From contig JAURHO010000088.1 of the NCBI GenBank assembly GCA_030833265.1, forward strand, positions 1-6,762: a DNA stretch of 6,762 nucleotides, in the 5' to 3' direction. This DNA comes from Crocinitomicaceae bacterium. GTDB taxonomy: Bacteria; Bacteroidota; Bacteroidia; Flavobacteriales_D; Crocinitomicaceae. Of this stretch, positions 1 to 6,226 are shown piece after piece. Position 1 is the stretch's first letter. Each line of letters starts with the position of its first letter. The notes beneath the pieces were generated by a model. It ran no database searches and was not told the origin of the DNA. It saw only the letters and a list, made by a program, of their open reading frames with translations. The position numbers were made by a program, and so were the translations under genes.

Positions 1-257
1 GCCTTAGTGCTGTAGATACTGAAACAGAAGAAATTATTCTCAAAGAACTCGAGAATTTTGCTAAAAACAGGGCAACAATAATCGTTTCTCATAGAATTTC
101 TACCATCAGAAATGCCACAAAAATCATCGTTTTAGAAGCTGGTCAGATAATTGAATCGGGTACACACACCGAATTAATGTCGCAAAAAGGTGCTTATTTT
201 GACATGTATCAATTACAGTTACAGCAAGAGTTAGAGGCAAAAAATACCCAGTCTTAA
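1..257 (+). CDS. ABC exporter ATP-binding protein, C-terminal end (partial)
   Basis: Only the last 84 or so codons are present, read in frame from position 3 to a TAA at 255-257; the gene enters from the left edge. The visible protein begins LSAVDTETE, which is the D-loop just after the Walker B motif. It continues with IIVSHRIST, the H-loop with its switch histidine, and then VLEAGQIIESGTHTELM, the usual end of the nucleotide-binding domain. It closes with a glutamine-rich tail containing LQLQQELE. This wording is typical of the MsbA/MdlB/LmrA class of exporters, in which a six-helix membrane domain is fused to the ATPase, powering export of lipids or drugs across the inner membrane. The membrane domain lies outside the window, so the fusion and the substrate are inferred, not seen. 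No convincing terminator follows the stop. Confidence 0.9.
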   Translation, partial: LSAVDTETEEIILKELENFAKNRATIIVSHRISTIRNATKIIVLEAGQIIESGTHTELMSQKGAYFDMYQLQLQQELEAKNTQS

Positions 258-300
258 TATCTTATTAACAGCTAGTTGTGCATCTTTTTTTGAAACAATA

Positions 301-316
301 ACGCAATCGATTGCGT
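301..316. promoter_or_regulatory. Perfect 16-bp palindrome upstream of the beta-barrel gene
   Basis: ACGCAATCGATTGCGT is an exact inverted repeat with no central spacer. It ends 30 nt before the chosen ATG at 347 and lies in the 89-nt gap after the ABC exporter gene. As DNA it could be the operator of a dimeric regulator; as RNA it could fold into a 6-bp stem (ACGCAA/TTGCGT) with a UCGA loop in the 5' leader. The symmetry is seen directly; any regulatory role is inferred from its position. Confidence 0.45.
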
Positions 317-346
317 ACATTCGGTCAAACCATAAAACAAACAACT

Positions 347-1066
347 ATGAAAAAATTAATGATTTTTGTAGGAGCTTTAACATTGACTGGGTCATTGTTT
401 GCTCAAAAGCCTGCTAGTGATGATGCACGTTATTCATTAGAAGGTCTTGCTAATTTAAATACCAGTAATGGTATGAACTTCACAGCGCCTTCTTTGCGTT
501 TGCGTTATTTTGTCAATGACAACATTGCTGCTCGTGTACAATTCGGATTTGGTGGCGACGGCTCATCTGTCGTAAACACCCCAAGTAAAGAATCGCATTC
601 TTATGCAAACCCTGCTGGTGGCGACAACGGAACAGTTGATATCGCAAGAAGTGCATGGGATCTCAAACTTGGTGGTGAATACCACTTAGCAGGAACAGAC
701 AAAATGTCTCCGTACTTTACCGCAAACGTTGGCTTTGGTAAAGGTTCTGAAGAACAAACTTGGACGAACGTTTTCTACGATGCATCAGGCGATCTTGCTT
801 ATGCTCAAGGAATGAGCGTAGCTGCTTCTGGTGGTTACGGTACATTTAGCTGGGGACTCGGCGCAGGTTTTGACTACTATGTAGCTGATAACCTTTATTT
901 AGGTCTTGAGTTGAACCTTACAAGCACTACTAAAACAACTGAAAACACGATTCAAGAGATTACTTCTCCACTTGGTACACAAACAGTAACCACTTTGGGA
1001 AATAAAATGACTTACACCAATATTGGTGCAGCTCATGGATCTGTTCGTATTGGTTGGAGATTCTAA
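347..1066 (+). CDS. Outer-membrane beta-barrel protein (OmpW/OmpX-like, porin family)
   Basis: A 239-residue exported protein predicted to form a small beta-barrel in the outer membrane. Residues 1-20 are a clear signal peptide: MKK, a hydrophobic core, then LFA, with likely cleavage before Q20 or K21. The rest alternates polar and hydrophobic residues in strand-like blocks (SLRLRYFV, AARVQFGFG, WDLKLGGEYHL, SPYFTANVGFG, LYLGLELNL), with glycine-, serine- and threonine-rich loops between them. It ends GSVRIGWRF, the aromatic C-terminal strand used as a BAM recognition signal. An in-frame TTG at 311 would add 12 polar residues ahead of the signal peptide and lies inside the palindrome, so ATG 347 is the better start. 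There is no Shine-Dalgarno, only an A-rich leader. The gene is monocistronic, with a strong terminator after it. The ligand or role (porin, adhesin, structural) cannot be told from sequence. Confidence 0.85.
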   Translation: MKKLMIFVGALTLTGSLFAQKPASDDARYSLEGLANLNTSNGMNFTAPSLRLRYFVNDNIAARVQFGFGGDGSSVVNTPSKESHSYANPAGGDNGTVDIARSAWDLKLGGEYHLAGTDKMSPYFTANVGFGKGSEEQTWTNVFYDASGDLAYAQGMSVAASGGYGTFSWGLGAGFDYYVADNLYLGLELNLTSTTKTTENTIQEITSPLGTQTVTTLGNKMTYTNIGAAHGSVRIGWRF

Positions 1067-1087
1067 GAATCAAACAACTTTCAATTT

Positions 1088-1113
1088 AGGGGGAGCTTCG
1101 GCTCCCCTTTTTT
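1088..1113 (+). terminator. Rho-independent terminator with UUCG tetraloop
   Basis: A GC-rich hairpin lies 22 nt after the stop codon of the beta-barrel gene. The arms are GGGGAGC (1090-1096) and GCTCCCC (1101-1107), seven perfect pairs closed by the extra-stable TTCG loop (1097-1100) and extendable by a G-T and an A-T pair. It is followed by six T residues (1108-1113). All parts of a canonical intrinsic terminator are present. It should end the beta-barrel transcript and insulate the gene that starts only 26 nt later. Confidence 0.92.
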
Positions 1114-1126
1114 ATTGCATTATTTT

Positions 1127-1134
1127 TAACTTTG
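1127..1134 (+). promoter_or_regulatory. Bacteroidota-type -7 promoter box of the ComB gene
   Basis: TAACTTTG matches the Bacteroidota primary-sigma -7 consensus TAnnTTTG exactly. It ends four bases before the ATG at 1139, which places the expected transcription start on or next to the start codon, so the mRNA is probably leaderless. No TTG sits at the expected -33 distance: that region is occupied by the second arm of the upstream terminator, and the only nearby TTG (1115-1117) is just 9 nt upstream of the box. The match is seen; promoter activity is inferred. Confidence 0.6.
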
Positions 1135-1138
1135 CAGC

Positions 1139-1861
1139 ATGGATTTAAGAAAACACGTTGAAGTTTGCTTCACGCCCGGAGAATACCCTTATTATAAAGA
1201 TGAATTTGAAATCGTGGTTGTTATTGACGTACTCAGGGCAACTTCAGCCATTTGCGCAGCCTTTGACAACGGCATTAATTCAATCATTCCAGTACCAACA
1301 GTAGAAGAAGCTTGGGCCTATAAACAAAAAGGATATTTAGCTGGTGCAGAACGCAAAGGTCAAATTGTCGATGGTTTTGATTTTGGCAACTCGCCATTTT
1401 CTTACATGCGTGAAGATTTCAAAGGACAAGACGTCGTACTCACCACAACAAATGGTACAAAATCTTTAGATGTTGCCAAAGACGCAGAAATTGTAGTGGT
1501 TGGATCTTTCTTAAATTTAGACGCACTTTGCAAGTGGCTCGCCACTCAAGATAAAAACGTACTTTGCCTCTGTTCAGGCTGGCAAGACAAGTTCAACCTA
1601 GAAGACACCATCTGTGCCGGAGCCATTTGTCAGTATTTAATCGGAACAGGGAACTACATTTCTGACGAAGACTCCTCTATTGCTGCAAAGTATCTCTACC
1701 TTTCCGCCAAAGACAACTACTTTGGCTATTTGAAGTCGAGCTCGCACCGCAGACGCTTAAAAAATCTCAACCTCAATGAAGACATCAAGTATTGTCTGAC
1801 TCCTAACCAAACGGAGGTCATTCCAATACTCAAAGATGGCAAACTCATTCAACTCTCGTAA
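1139..1861 (+). CDS. comB: 2-phosphosulfolactate phosphatase family protein (ComB-like)
   Basis: A 240-residue cytosolic protein of the ComB family, Mg-dependent enzymes that hydrolyse 2-phosphosulfolactate to sulfolactate plus phosphate, a step first described in coenzyme M biosynthesis. Family motifs appear in order: VVVIDVLRATSAI (residues 26-38), a GAERKG block (69-74), DGFDFGNSP (78-86), TTTNGTKSL (102-110), CSGW (145-148), NLEDTICAGA (153-162) and SSHRRRL (201-207). Full length for the family, and no frameshift. The start is the only ATG before the first motif and sits just behind a -7 box; there is no Shine-Dalgarno. Most bacteria with ComB do not make coenzyme M, and no ComA synthase or sulfolactate dehydrogenase is visible here, so the true substrate in this organism is open. 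The downstream gene overlaps its last 26 nt, suggesting cotranscription. Family assignment is firm; exact reaction is inferred. Confidence 0.87.
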   Translation: MDLRKHVEVCFTPGEYPYYKDEFEIVVVIDVLRATSAICAAFDNGINSIIPVPTVEEAWAYKQKGYLAGAERKGQIVDGFDFGNSPFSYMREDFKGQDVVLTTTNGTKSLDVAKDAEIVVVGSFLNLDALCKWLATQDKNVLCLCSGWQDKFNLEDTICAGAICQYLIGTGNYISDEDSSIAAKYLYLSAKDNYFGYLKSSSHRRRLKNLNLNEDIKYCLTPNQTEVIPILKDGKLIQLS

Positions 1862-2837
1862 AAAAACACTTTGGCTACTCCTCCTTTGTAGCTTTTCTTT
1901 TTTCCTGACTTCAACACAAAATCAATCTCAGTGGGGCTTTGCAGGTCATCAGCGCATCAATGAATTTGCTGTTTATTTACTCCCACTAGAGCTTCAGCAG
2001 TTTTTTATGGCGCATCAAGAGGTGCTCATTGCGCAAGCAGTTGCCCCCGATCAACGCCGCTATATCCAAGAGGCAGAAGCGGCACGTCATTACATCGACC
2101 TCGATCATTACTACAATCCAGGTGAAAATCCGTTTTGGAATCTTCCACAAAATTGGACAGAAGCCATCGCGTGTCATGGCCTTGACTCCTTGCTTTCGCA
2201 TGGCATAGTACCTTGGCATGTGATTCAAATGAAATACCGCTTGCAAAAAGCTTTCGAACAAAAAAATCTAACGCAAATTCTGAAAAATGCCGCTGAAATT
2301 GGGCACTATATTGCCGATGCGCATGTTCCACTACACACCACTCAAAATTACAATGGTCAACTGAGTAATCAGTATGGCATTCATGGCTTGTGGGAAAGCC
2401 GCCTAGTTGAACTTGAAGCTGAAAAATACAATTACTGGATTGGCTCAGCGCAGTACCTTCCTTCTGTTCAAAAAGCCATTTGGAAAGCCATTGCTGCCTC
2501 ACACGCCGCTCTAGATACTGTGTTTTCCATGGAAAAATTCTGTAGTACGCAAATCGCTGAAACTGAAAAATACAGCTTTGAACAACGAGGCTCCACCATG
2601 ACACGCGTTTACTCCAGGAAGTTCTGCAAAATGTATCATGACAAACTCAACGGCATGGTTGAAAGACGCATGCGCTCAGCCATTTTGATGGTCGCATCTG
2701 TGTGGTACACAGCATGGGTAGATGCTGGGCAGCCCAATTTAAAATTAGTAAGTGAACAAACGCCCGAACCGAATCAAGAAATAGACACCTTACTGAAGGC
2801 ACACAATTTCAAATGGAAGGAGCGCAGTTGTCATTAA
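1836..2837 (+). CDS. Secreted zinc-dependent phospholipase C / S1-P1 nuclease-like protein
   Basis: A 333-residue exported protein of the zinc phospholipase C / S1-P1 nuclease superfamily, which uses a three-zinc site to cleave phosphodiesters. A basic N-terminus and hydrophobic run (residues 8-27) form the signal peptide. The mature protein probably begins at W33, because the family uses an N-terminal Trp as a zinc ligand. The visible ligand set is W33, H38 (in WGFAGH), D72, H85 (RHYIDLDHY), H157 and D161 (GHYIAD), H167 (VPLH), and H183 with E187 (HGLWE). The final H-x3-E pair resembles phospholipase C more than P1 nuclease, where it is H-x3-D. After residue 200 the protein is helical and less conserved. 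The start overlaps comB by 26 nt; the next in-frame Met (M58) would remove the signal peptide and two ligands. GGAGG at 1813-1817 is too far upstream to serve as a ribosome site. Phospholipid or nucleic-acid specificity is undecided. Confidence 0.82.
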   Translation: MANSFNSRKKTLWLLLLCSFSFFLTSTQNQSQWGFAGHQRINEFAVYLLPLELQQFFMAHQEVLIAQAVAPDQRRYIQEAEAARHYIDLDHYYNPGENPFWNLPQNWTEAIACHGLDSLLSHGIVPWHVIQMKYRLQKAFEQKNLTQILKNAAEIGHYIADAHVPLHTTQNYNGQLSNQYGIHGLWESRLVELEAEKYNYWIGSAQYLPSVQKAIWKAIAASHAALDTVFSMEKFCSTQIAETEKYSFEQRGSTMTRVYSRKFCKMYHDKLNGMVERRMRSAILMVASVWYTAWVDAGQPNLKLVSEQTPEPNQEIDTLLKAHNFKWKERSCH

Positions 2838-4516
2838 CCCAGACTTCTGTATCGAATTCTTTTAGGCCCAGCATCACCAAGACGCTTTCTGCGGTTTTCC
2901 TCGTAGTCGGAGAAGTTGCCCTCAAACCAGTACACTTGAGAATCGCCTTCAAAAGCTAAAATGTGGGTGCAAATTCTATCTAGGAACCAGCGGTCATGGG
3001 AAATAACCACAGCACAACCCGCAAAATTCTCAATACCTTCTTCTAGCGCTCTTAAGGTGTTTACATCGATGTCGTTGGTGGGCTCATCGAGCAAAAGCAC
3101 GTTGGCTTCGGTTTTGAGTGTCATAGCCAAGTGTAAACGGTTTCTTTCTCCACCAGACAACACGCCTACTTTTTTATTTTGATCAGAGCCATTGAAATTG
3201 AACTTTGACAAATAAGCCCTGGAATTGATTTTTTGATTGCCAATTTCGACAAATTCAAGCCCGTTTGACACGACCTCAAAAACAGTTTTATCCGGATGAA
3301 TATCTTTATGCGATTGGTCAACATAGCCAATCTGAACGGTGTCACCAACAGTAAATTCTCCTTTGTCTGGAGCTAACTCATCCATGATCATCTTGAAAAT
3401 GGTTGTTTTACCAGCTCCGTTTGGCCCAATGATACCTACGATTCCGGCAGGAGGTAATTTAAAATTGAGGTCGTCATAGAGCAATTTATCGCCGAAAGCT
3501 TTGGCTACATGCACCGCATCGATAACGTTGTTACCCAAACGCGGCCCGTTTGGAATAGGGATTTCCAAGCGCGCTTCTTTTTCGCGGCTGTCTTCAGACA
3601 ACATTTTATCGTAGTTTTGAAGACGCGCCTTGCTTTTCGCCTGTCTGGCTTTCGGGTTCATGCGCACCCATTCTAATTCTCGGGCCAACATTTTCTGACG
3701 CTTTGACTCCATTTTTTCTTCTTCTTGTAAGCGCTTTCCTTTTTGCTCGAGCCAAGAAGTATAGTTTCCTTTCCACGGAATGCCCTCTCCTCTGTCTAGT
3801 TCTAGGATCCAGCCAGCTACGTTGTCAAGGAAATAACGGTCGTGGGTAACGGCAATTACGGTTCCTTTGTATTGCTGAAGGTGCTGCTCTAACCAATCGA
3901 TTGACTCCGCATCGAGGTGGTTGGTTGGCTCATCGAGCAATAAGATATCAGGATTTTGTAACAACAAACGACACAAAGCCACACGACGGCGTTCACCACC
4001 AGAGAGTGTGCCAATAAGTTGGTCATCTGGCGGACAACGCAAGGCATCCATGGCGCGTTCAAGTTTGGTATCAAGTTCCCAAGCATCGAGTGCATCAATT
4101 TTGTCTTGCACTTCACCTTGACGCGCAATGAGCTTATCCATTTTATCGGGATCCGCCAATACTGCTTCATCCATGAAGGCATTATTAATTTCTTCGTATT
4201 CAGCCAGTACATCGACAATTTCTTGCGCACCTTCCATCACAATTTCTTTGACCGTTTTGTTCGGGTCAAGTTCAGGCTCTTGCGGTAAATAACCTACGGT
4301 ATAGCCAGGTGAAAATACAACATCGCCCTGATAGGATTTATCGAGACCCGCAATGATTTTCATGACCGTAGATTTACCCGAACCATTCAAACCTATGATG
4401 CCAATTTTGGCACCATAAAAGAACGAGAGGTAAATATCTTTAATGATTTGCTTACCTGTGGGTGTCACTTTGGACACGCCAACCATTGAAAAAATTATTT
4501 TTTTATCGTCAGACAT
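2834..4516 (-). CDS. ettA: Energy-dependent translational throttle protein EttA (ABC-F ATPase)
   Basis: A 560-residue soluble ABC-F protein with two ATPase domains and no membrane segment. EttA binds the ribosomal E site and couples ATP/ADP levels to the first steps of translation elongation. Domain 1 has Walker A GLNGSGKST (42-50), an acidic arm insert (about 95-140), signature LSGGE (171-175), Walker B with E196 and switch H225. The linker (about 245-325) is highly charged and contains EWVRMNPKARQAKSKARL, the P-site tRNA interaction motif. Domain 2 has GPNGAGKTT (364-372), LSGGE (453-457), Walker B with E478 and switch H507. The protein ends in a basic PKRIRYRSLG tail. Length matches E. coli EttA (about 555), and the arm insert separates it from the Uup and YheS groups. 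All catalytic residues are intact. It lies 47 nt after the peptidase stop with no visible promoter or terminator between, so cotranscription is likely. Its stop overlaps that of the opposing nuclease-like gene. Confidence 0.95.
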   Translation of the reverse strand: MSDDKKIIFSMVGVSKVTPTGKQIIKDIYLSFFYGAKIGIIGLNGSGKSTVMKIIAGLDKSYQGDVVFSPGYTVGYLPQEPELDPNKTVKEIVMEGAQEIVDVLAEYEEINNAFMDEAVLADPDKMDKLIARQGEVQDKIDALDAWELDTKLERAMDALRCPPDDQLIGTLSGGERRRVALCRLLLQNPDILLLDEPTNHLDAESIDWLEQHLQQYKGTVIAVTHDRYFLDNVAGWILELDRGEGIPWKGNYTSWLEQKGKRLQEEEKMESKRQKMLARELEWVRMNPKARQAKSKARLQNYDKMLSEDSREKEARLEIPIPNGPRLGNNVIDAVHVAKAFGDKLLYDDLNFKLPPAGIVGIIGPNGAGKTTIFKMIMDELAPDKGEFTVGDTVQIGYVDQSHKDIHPDKTVFEVVSNGLEFVEIGNQKINSRAYLSKFNFNGSDQNKKVGVLSGGERNRLHLAMTLKTEANVLLLDEPTNDIDVNTLRALEEGIENFAGCAVVISHDRWFLDRICTHILAFEGDSQVYWFEGNFSDYEENRRKRLGDAGPKRIRYRSLG

Positions 4517-4563
4517 ATTAGAGATGATGGATTAGATTTCAAGCTTTTAAAAATCAAATGATC

Positions 4564-6150
4564 TTATTTATCAAGATTAAAATTAGCGTAGTTCTTAGAC
4601 TGTATTTGCTTTATAGCTTCTTGTAAGATCTCATTGGTATCGTTGTAAATCTGAAACATTTCATTAGTACCCCATAAATCTTGGGCAATTACAGATTTCA
4701 ACCTTAATTTAAGTAGGTTCTCACTGCGACGATACTCTGTTTCATTGTATTTCAGGGTACTGTCTTCTTGGGCTACGTAGGCAAAGAAGGAATCCATAAA
4801 TTGGGCATCGCAAACAAAATTTGTTTTGAATTCTTTGATGCTAGGGTAAGACTTCAATAAGGCAGCACGGTTTTCATTGACGTACTTAAAAATGAAACTA
4901 TTGACATGACCTCCTTGAATCAAGTCTGCAAAATAAGTAGTGCTTTCGGTAGTATCAAGCGGTACAAATACATCTGGCATAATTCCGCCACCACCGTAAA
5001 CAGTTCTTTTTGTTTTGAGGGTTTTATACATCAAAGAGTCTGGTAATTTAATGGAGTCTTTGAGGAAAAACTCGCCATTTAAATAGCGCTGGCTCAAGTC
5101 TTTGCGGTAAGTTTCAGTGTCTTGATATGGCTTTTGAATATGACGTCCAGTTGGCGTGTAGTAACGGGCAATTGTCAGGCGGATTTCAGAACCATCGCTG
5201 AGTGGCATTGGACGCTGAACCAAACCTTTACCATAGGTTCTTCTCCCGACGATTAAACCGCGATCCCAATCTTGGATGGCACCCGACAAAATTTCACTGG
5301 CACTTGCAGCATATTCATCTGTAAGAATGACCAATTGCCCTTCTTCAAAAAGACCTTTTTTCATGGCTTTTAGGTCGTAGCGCGGTTGCGCCCTGCCTTC
5401 TGAGTAAACGATGAGTTTGTCGCCAGATAAAAATTCGTCTGCTAATTTGTGGGCCGCATCGAGCAAGCCGCCGCCGTTGCTTTGCAGATCAAAAATAAGG
5501 GTTTTCATCCCCTGACTCTTGAGCATTTGAAGGGCCGTTTGAACTTCTTGAACGGTTGTTTTAGAGAAACTATTGAGTTTGATATAGCCAATCTCTTTGT
5601 CAATCATGTAGGCGGCATCAACTGAAAAGACAGGGATTTTATCGCGGGTAATGTTAAAATCTAAGAGTTTGCCTTTGCGGTTAACCGTAACTTTTACTTT
5701 AGTGCCGAGGTCTCCCATGAGTTTTTGACGCACTTGATCGTTTTTAATGCCGATTCCGGCAACATTATTGCCATCTACTTGTACAATTTGGTCGCCGGGC
5801 AAAATGCCTAATTTTTCTGAAGGCCCACCGGGAATGGTTGCCACCACGCTAATGGTGTCTTTCATGAGTTGAAAACGCACGCCAATTCCTACAAAACTTC
5901 CATTGATCGTCATTTGCGCGTCGTCGAGCTCTTCCTTTGGAATGTAAGTAGAATGCGGATCGAGCTCCTCTAGCAAAGAGACAATAGCAGTTTCCGTTAA
6001 TTTCGGAATATTCGGTGCATCGACATAATAACGATCCACATTGAGCAACACTTCTGTGATTTTCTGTGAAGCATTAATGGTGTTGTTGTTTTGCTGCGCA
6101 AAAGAAAAAAGGCTAACAAAAGAAAATAATAGGAAAAATTTGTGCTGCAT
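4564..6150 (-). CDS. C-terminal processing peptidase, S41A family, with PDZ domain
   Basis: A 528-residue exported serine protease of the CtpA/Prc family, which trims or degrades periplasmic proteins from their C-termini. Residues 1-19 form a signal peptide (KFFLLFSFVSLFSFA), probably cut before QQ. A helical N-terminal segment (about 25-80, with LDPHSTYIP) leads into a PDZ domain (about 85-165, GIGVRF and GILPGDQIVQVDG). The S41 core follows (about 170-400). The catalytic Ser283 lies in EYAASASEIL, Lys308 in TYGKGLVQ and Gln312 four residues later, which is the CtpB-type Ser-Lys-Gln triad. GGGGIMPDV (386-394) ends the core. A C-terminal extension of about 130 residues, rich in charged and aromatic residues, is usual in Bacteroidota members; its function is unknown to me. 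The start gives an immediate signal peptide and sits 19 nt after a -7 box. It is the first gene of a probable two-gene unit with ettA. Confidence 0.93.
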   Translation of the reverse strand: MQHKFFLLFSFVSLFSFAQQNNNTINASQKITEVLLNVDRYYVDAPNIPKLTETAIVSLLEELDPHSTYIPKEELDDAQMTINGSFVGIGVRFQLMKDTISVVATIPGGPSEKLGILPGDQIVQVDGNNVAGIGIKNDQVRQKLMGDLGTKVKVTVNRKGKLLDFNITRDKIPVFSVDAAYMIDKEIGYIKLNSFSKTTVQEVQTALQMLKSQGMKTLIFDLQSNGGGLLDAAHKLADEFLSGDKLIVYSEGRAQPRYDLKAMKKGLFEEGQLVILTDEYAASASEILSGAIQDWDRGLIVGRRTYGKGLVQRPMPLSDGSEIRLTIARYYTPTGRHIQKPYQDTETYRKDLSQRYLNGEFFLKDSIKLPDSLMYKTLKTKRTVYGGGGIMPDVFVPLDTTESTTYFADLIQGGHVNSFIFKYVNENRAALLKSYPSIKEFKTNFVCDAQFMDSFFAYVAQEDSTLKYNETEYRRSENLLKLRLKSVIAQDLWGTNEMFQIYNDTNEILQEAIKQIQSKNYANFNLDK

Positions 6151-6169
6151 GGTGTAGATTTACGGATTA

Positions 6170-6177
6170 CAAAAATA
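6170..6177 (-). promoter_or_regulatory. -7 promoter box for the S41 peptidase (and probably ettA)
   Basis: On the minus strand this reads TATTTTTG, an exact match to the TAnnTTTG consensus. It lies 19 nt before the peptidase ATG, giving a short leader of roughly 15 nt. The nearest minus-strand TTG (6191-6193) is only 13 nt upstream of the box, shorter than the usual 17-23, so the -33 element is weak or absent. Confidence 0.5.
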
Positions 6178-6182
6178 AACAC

Positions 6183-6216
6183 TTGGTTCTCAAATGTTAT
6201 AGAAAGTTTAACTTTG
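6183..6216 (+). promoter_or_regulatory. Promoter for the DUF2459-family gene
   Basis: A -33 TTG at 6183-6185 and an exact TAnnTTTG -7 box (TAACTTTG, 6209-6216) are separated by 23 nt, at the upper end of the flavobacterial spacing range. The -7 box is the same octamer found before comB. It ends 10 nt before the ATG at 6227, so the leader should be only a few bases long. The site overlaps the opposed peptidase promoter within the 76-nt divergent spacer. Confidence 0.6.
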
Positions 6217-6226
6217 TTTTGAACAT

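Noticed and set aside
268..291. Possible terminator after the ABC exporter gene: a weak ACAG...TTGT hairpin (268-279) followed by a run of seven T
   Set aside because: The stem is only four pairs, including a G-U, and the T-run starts about five bases after it; too weak to call.
285..292. TTTTTTTG as a -7 box for the beta-barrel gene, and TAGTTGTG at 273-280 as an alternative
   Set aside because: Each misses one fixed base of TAnnTTTG, and neither has a TTG at 17-23 nt upstream. A promoter must exist nearby if the gene is monocistronic, but I cannot place it reliably.
311..346. TTG start giving the barrel protein a 12-residue N-terminal extension
   Set aside because: The extension is polar and would bury the signal peptide; ATG 347 begins a textbook MKK signal sequence.
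1813..1817. GGAGG as a Shine-Dalgarno for the gene starting at 1836
   Set aside because: It lies 18 nt from the ATG, too far, and within comB coding sequence; other genes here lack Shine-Dalgarno sites.
2026..2604. 192-codon open frame on the minus strand opposite the zinc enzyme gene
   Set aside because: Antisense to a gene with a complete set of family motifs; its translation is rich in Cys, His and Trp with no recognisable domain, so it is a shadow frame.
3889..4288. Several open frames of 66-113 codons on both strands within ettA
   Set aside because: They lie wholly inside a fully conserved ABC-F coding region, and none has a recognisable motif or its own start signals.
5997..6182. 61-codon minus-strand frame covering the peptidase start
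   Set aside because: It is out of frame with the peptidase signal peptide, and its start lies upstream of the -7 box at 6170-6177; no family features.
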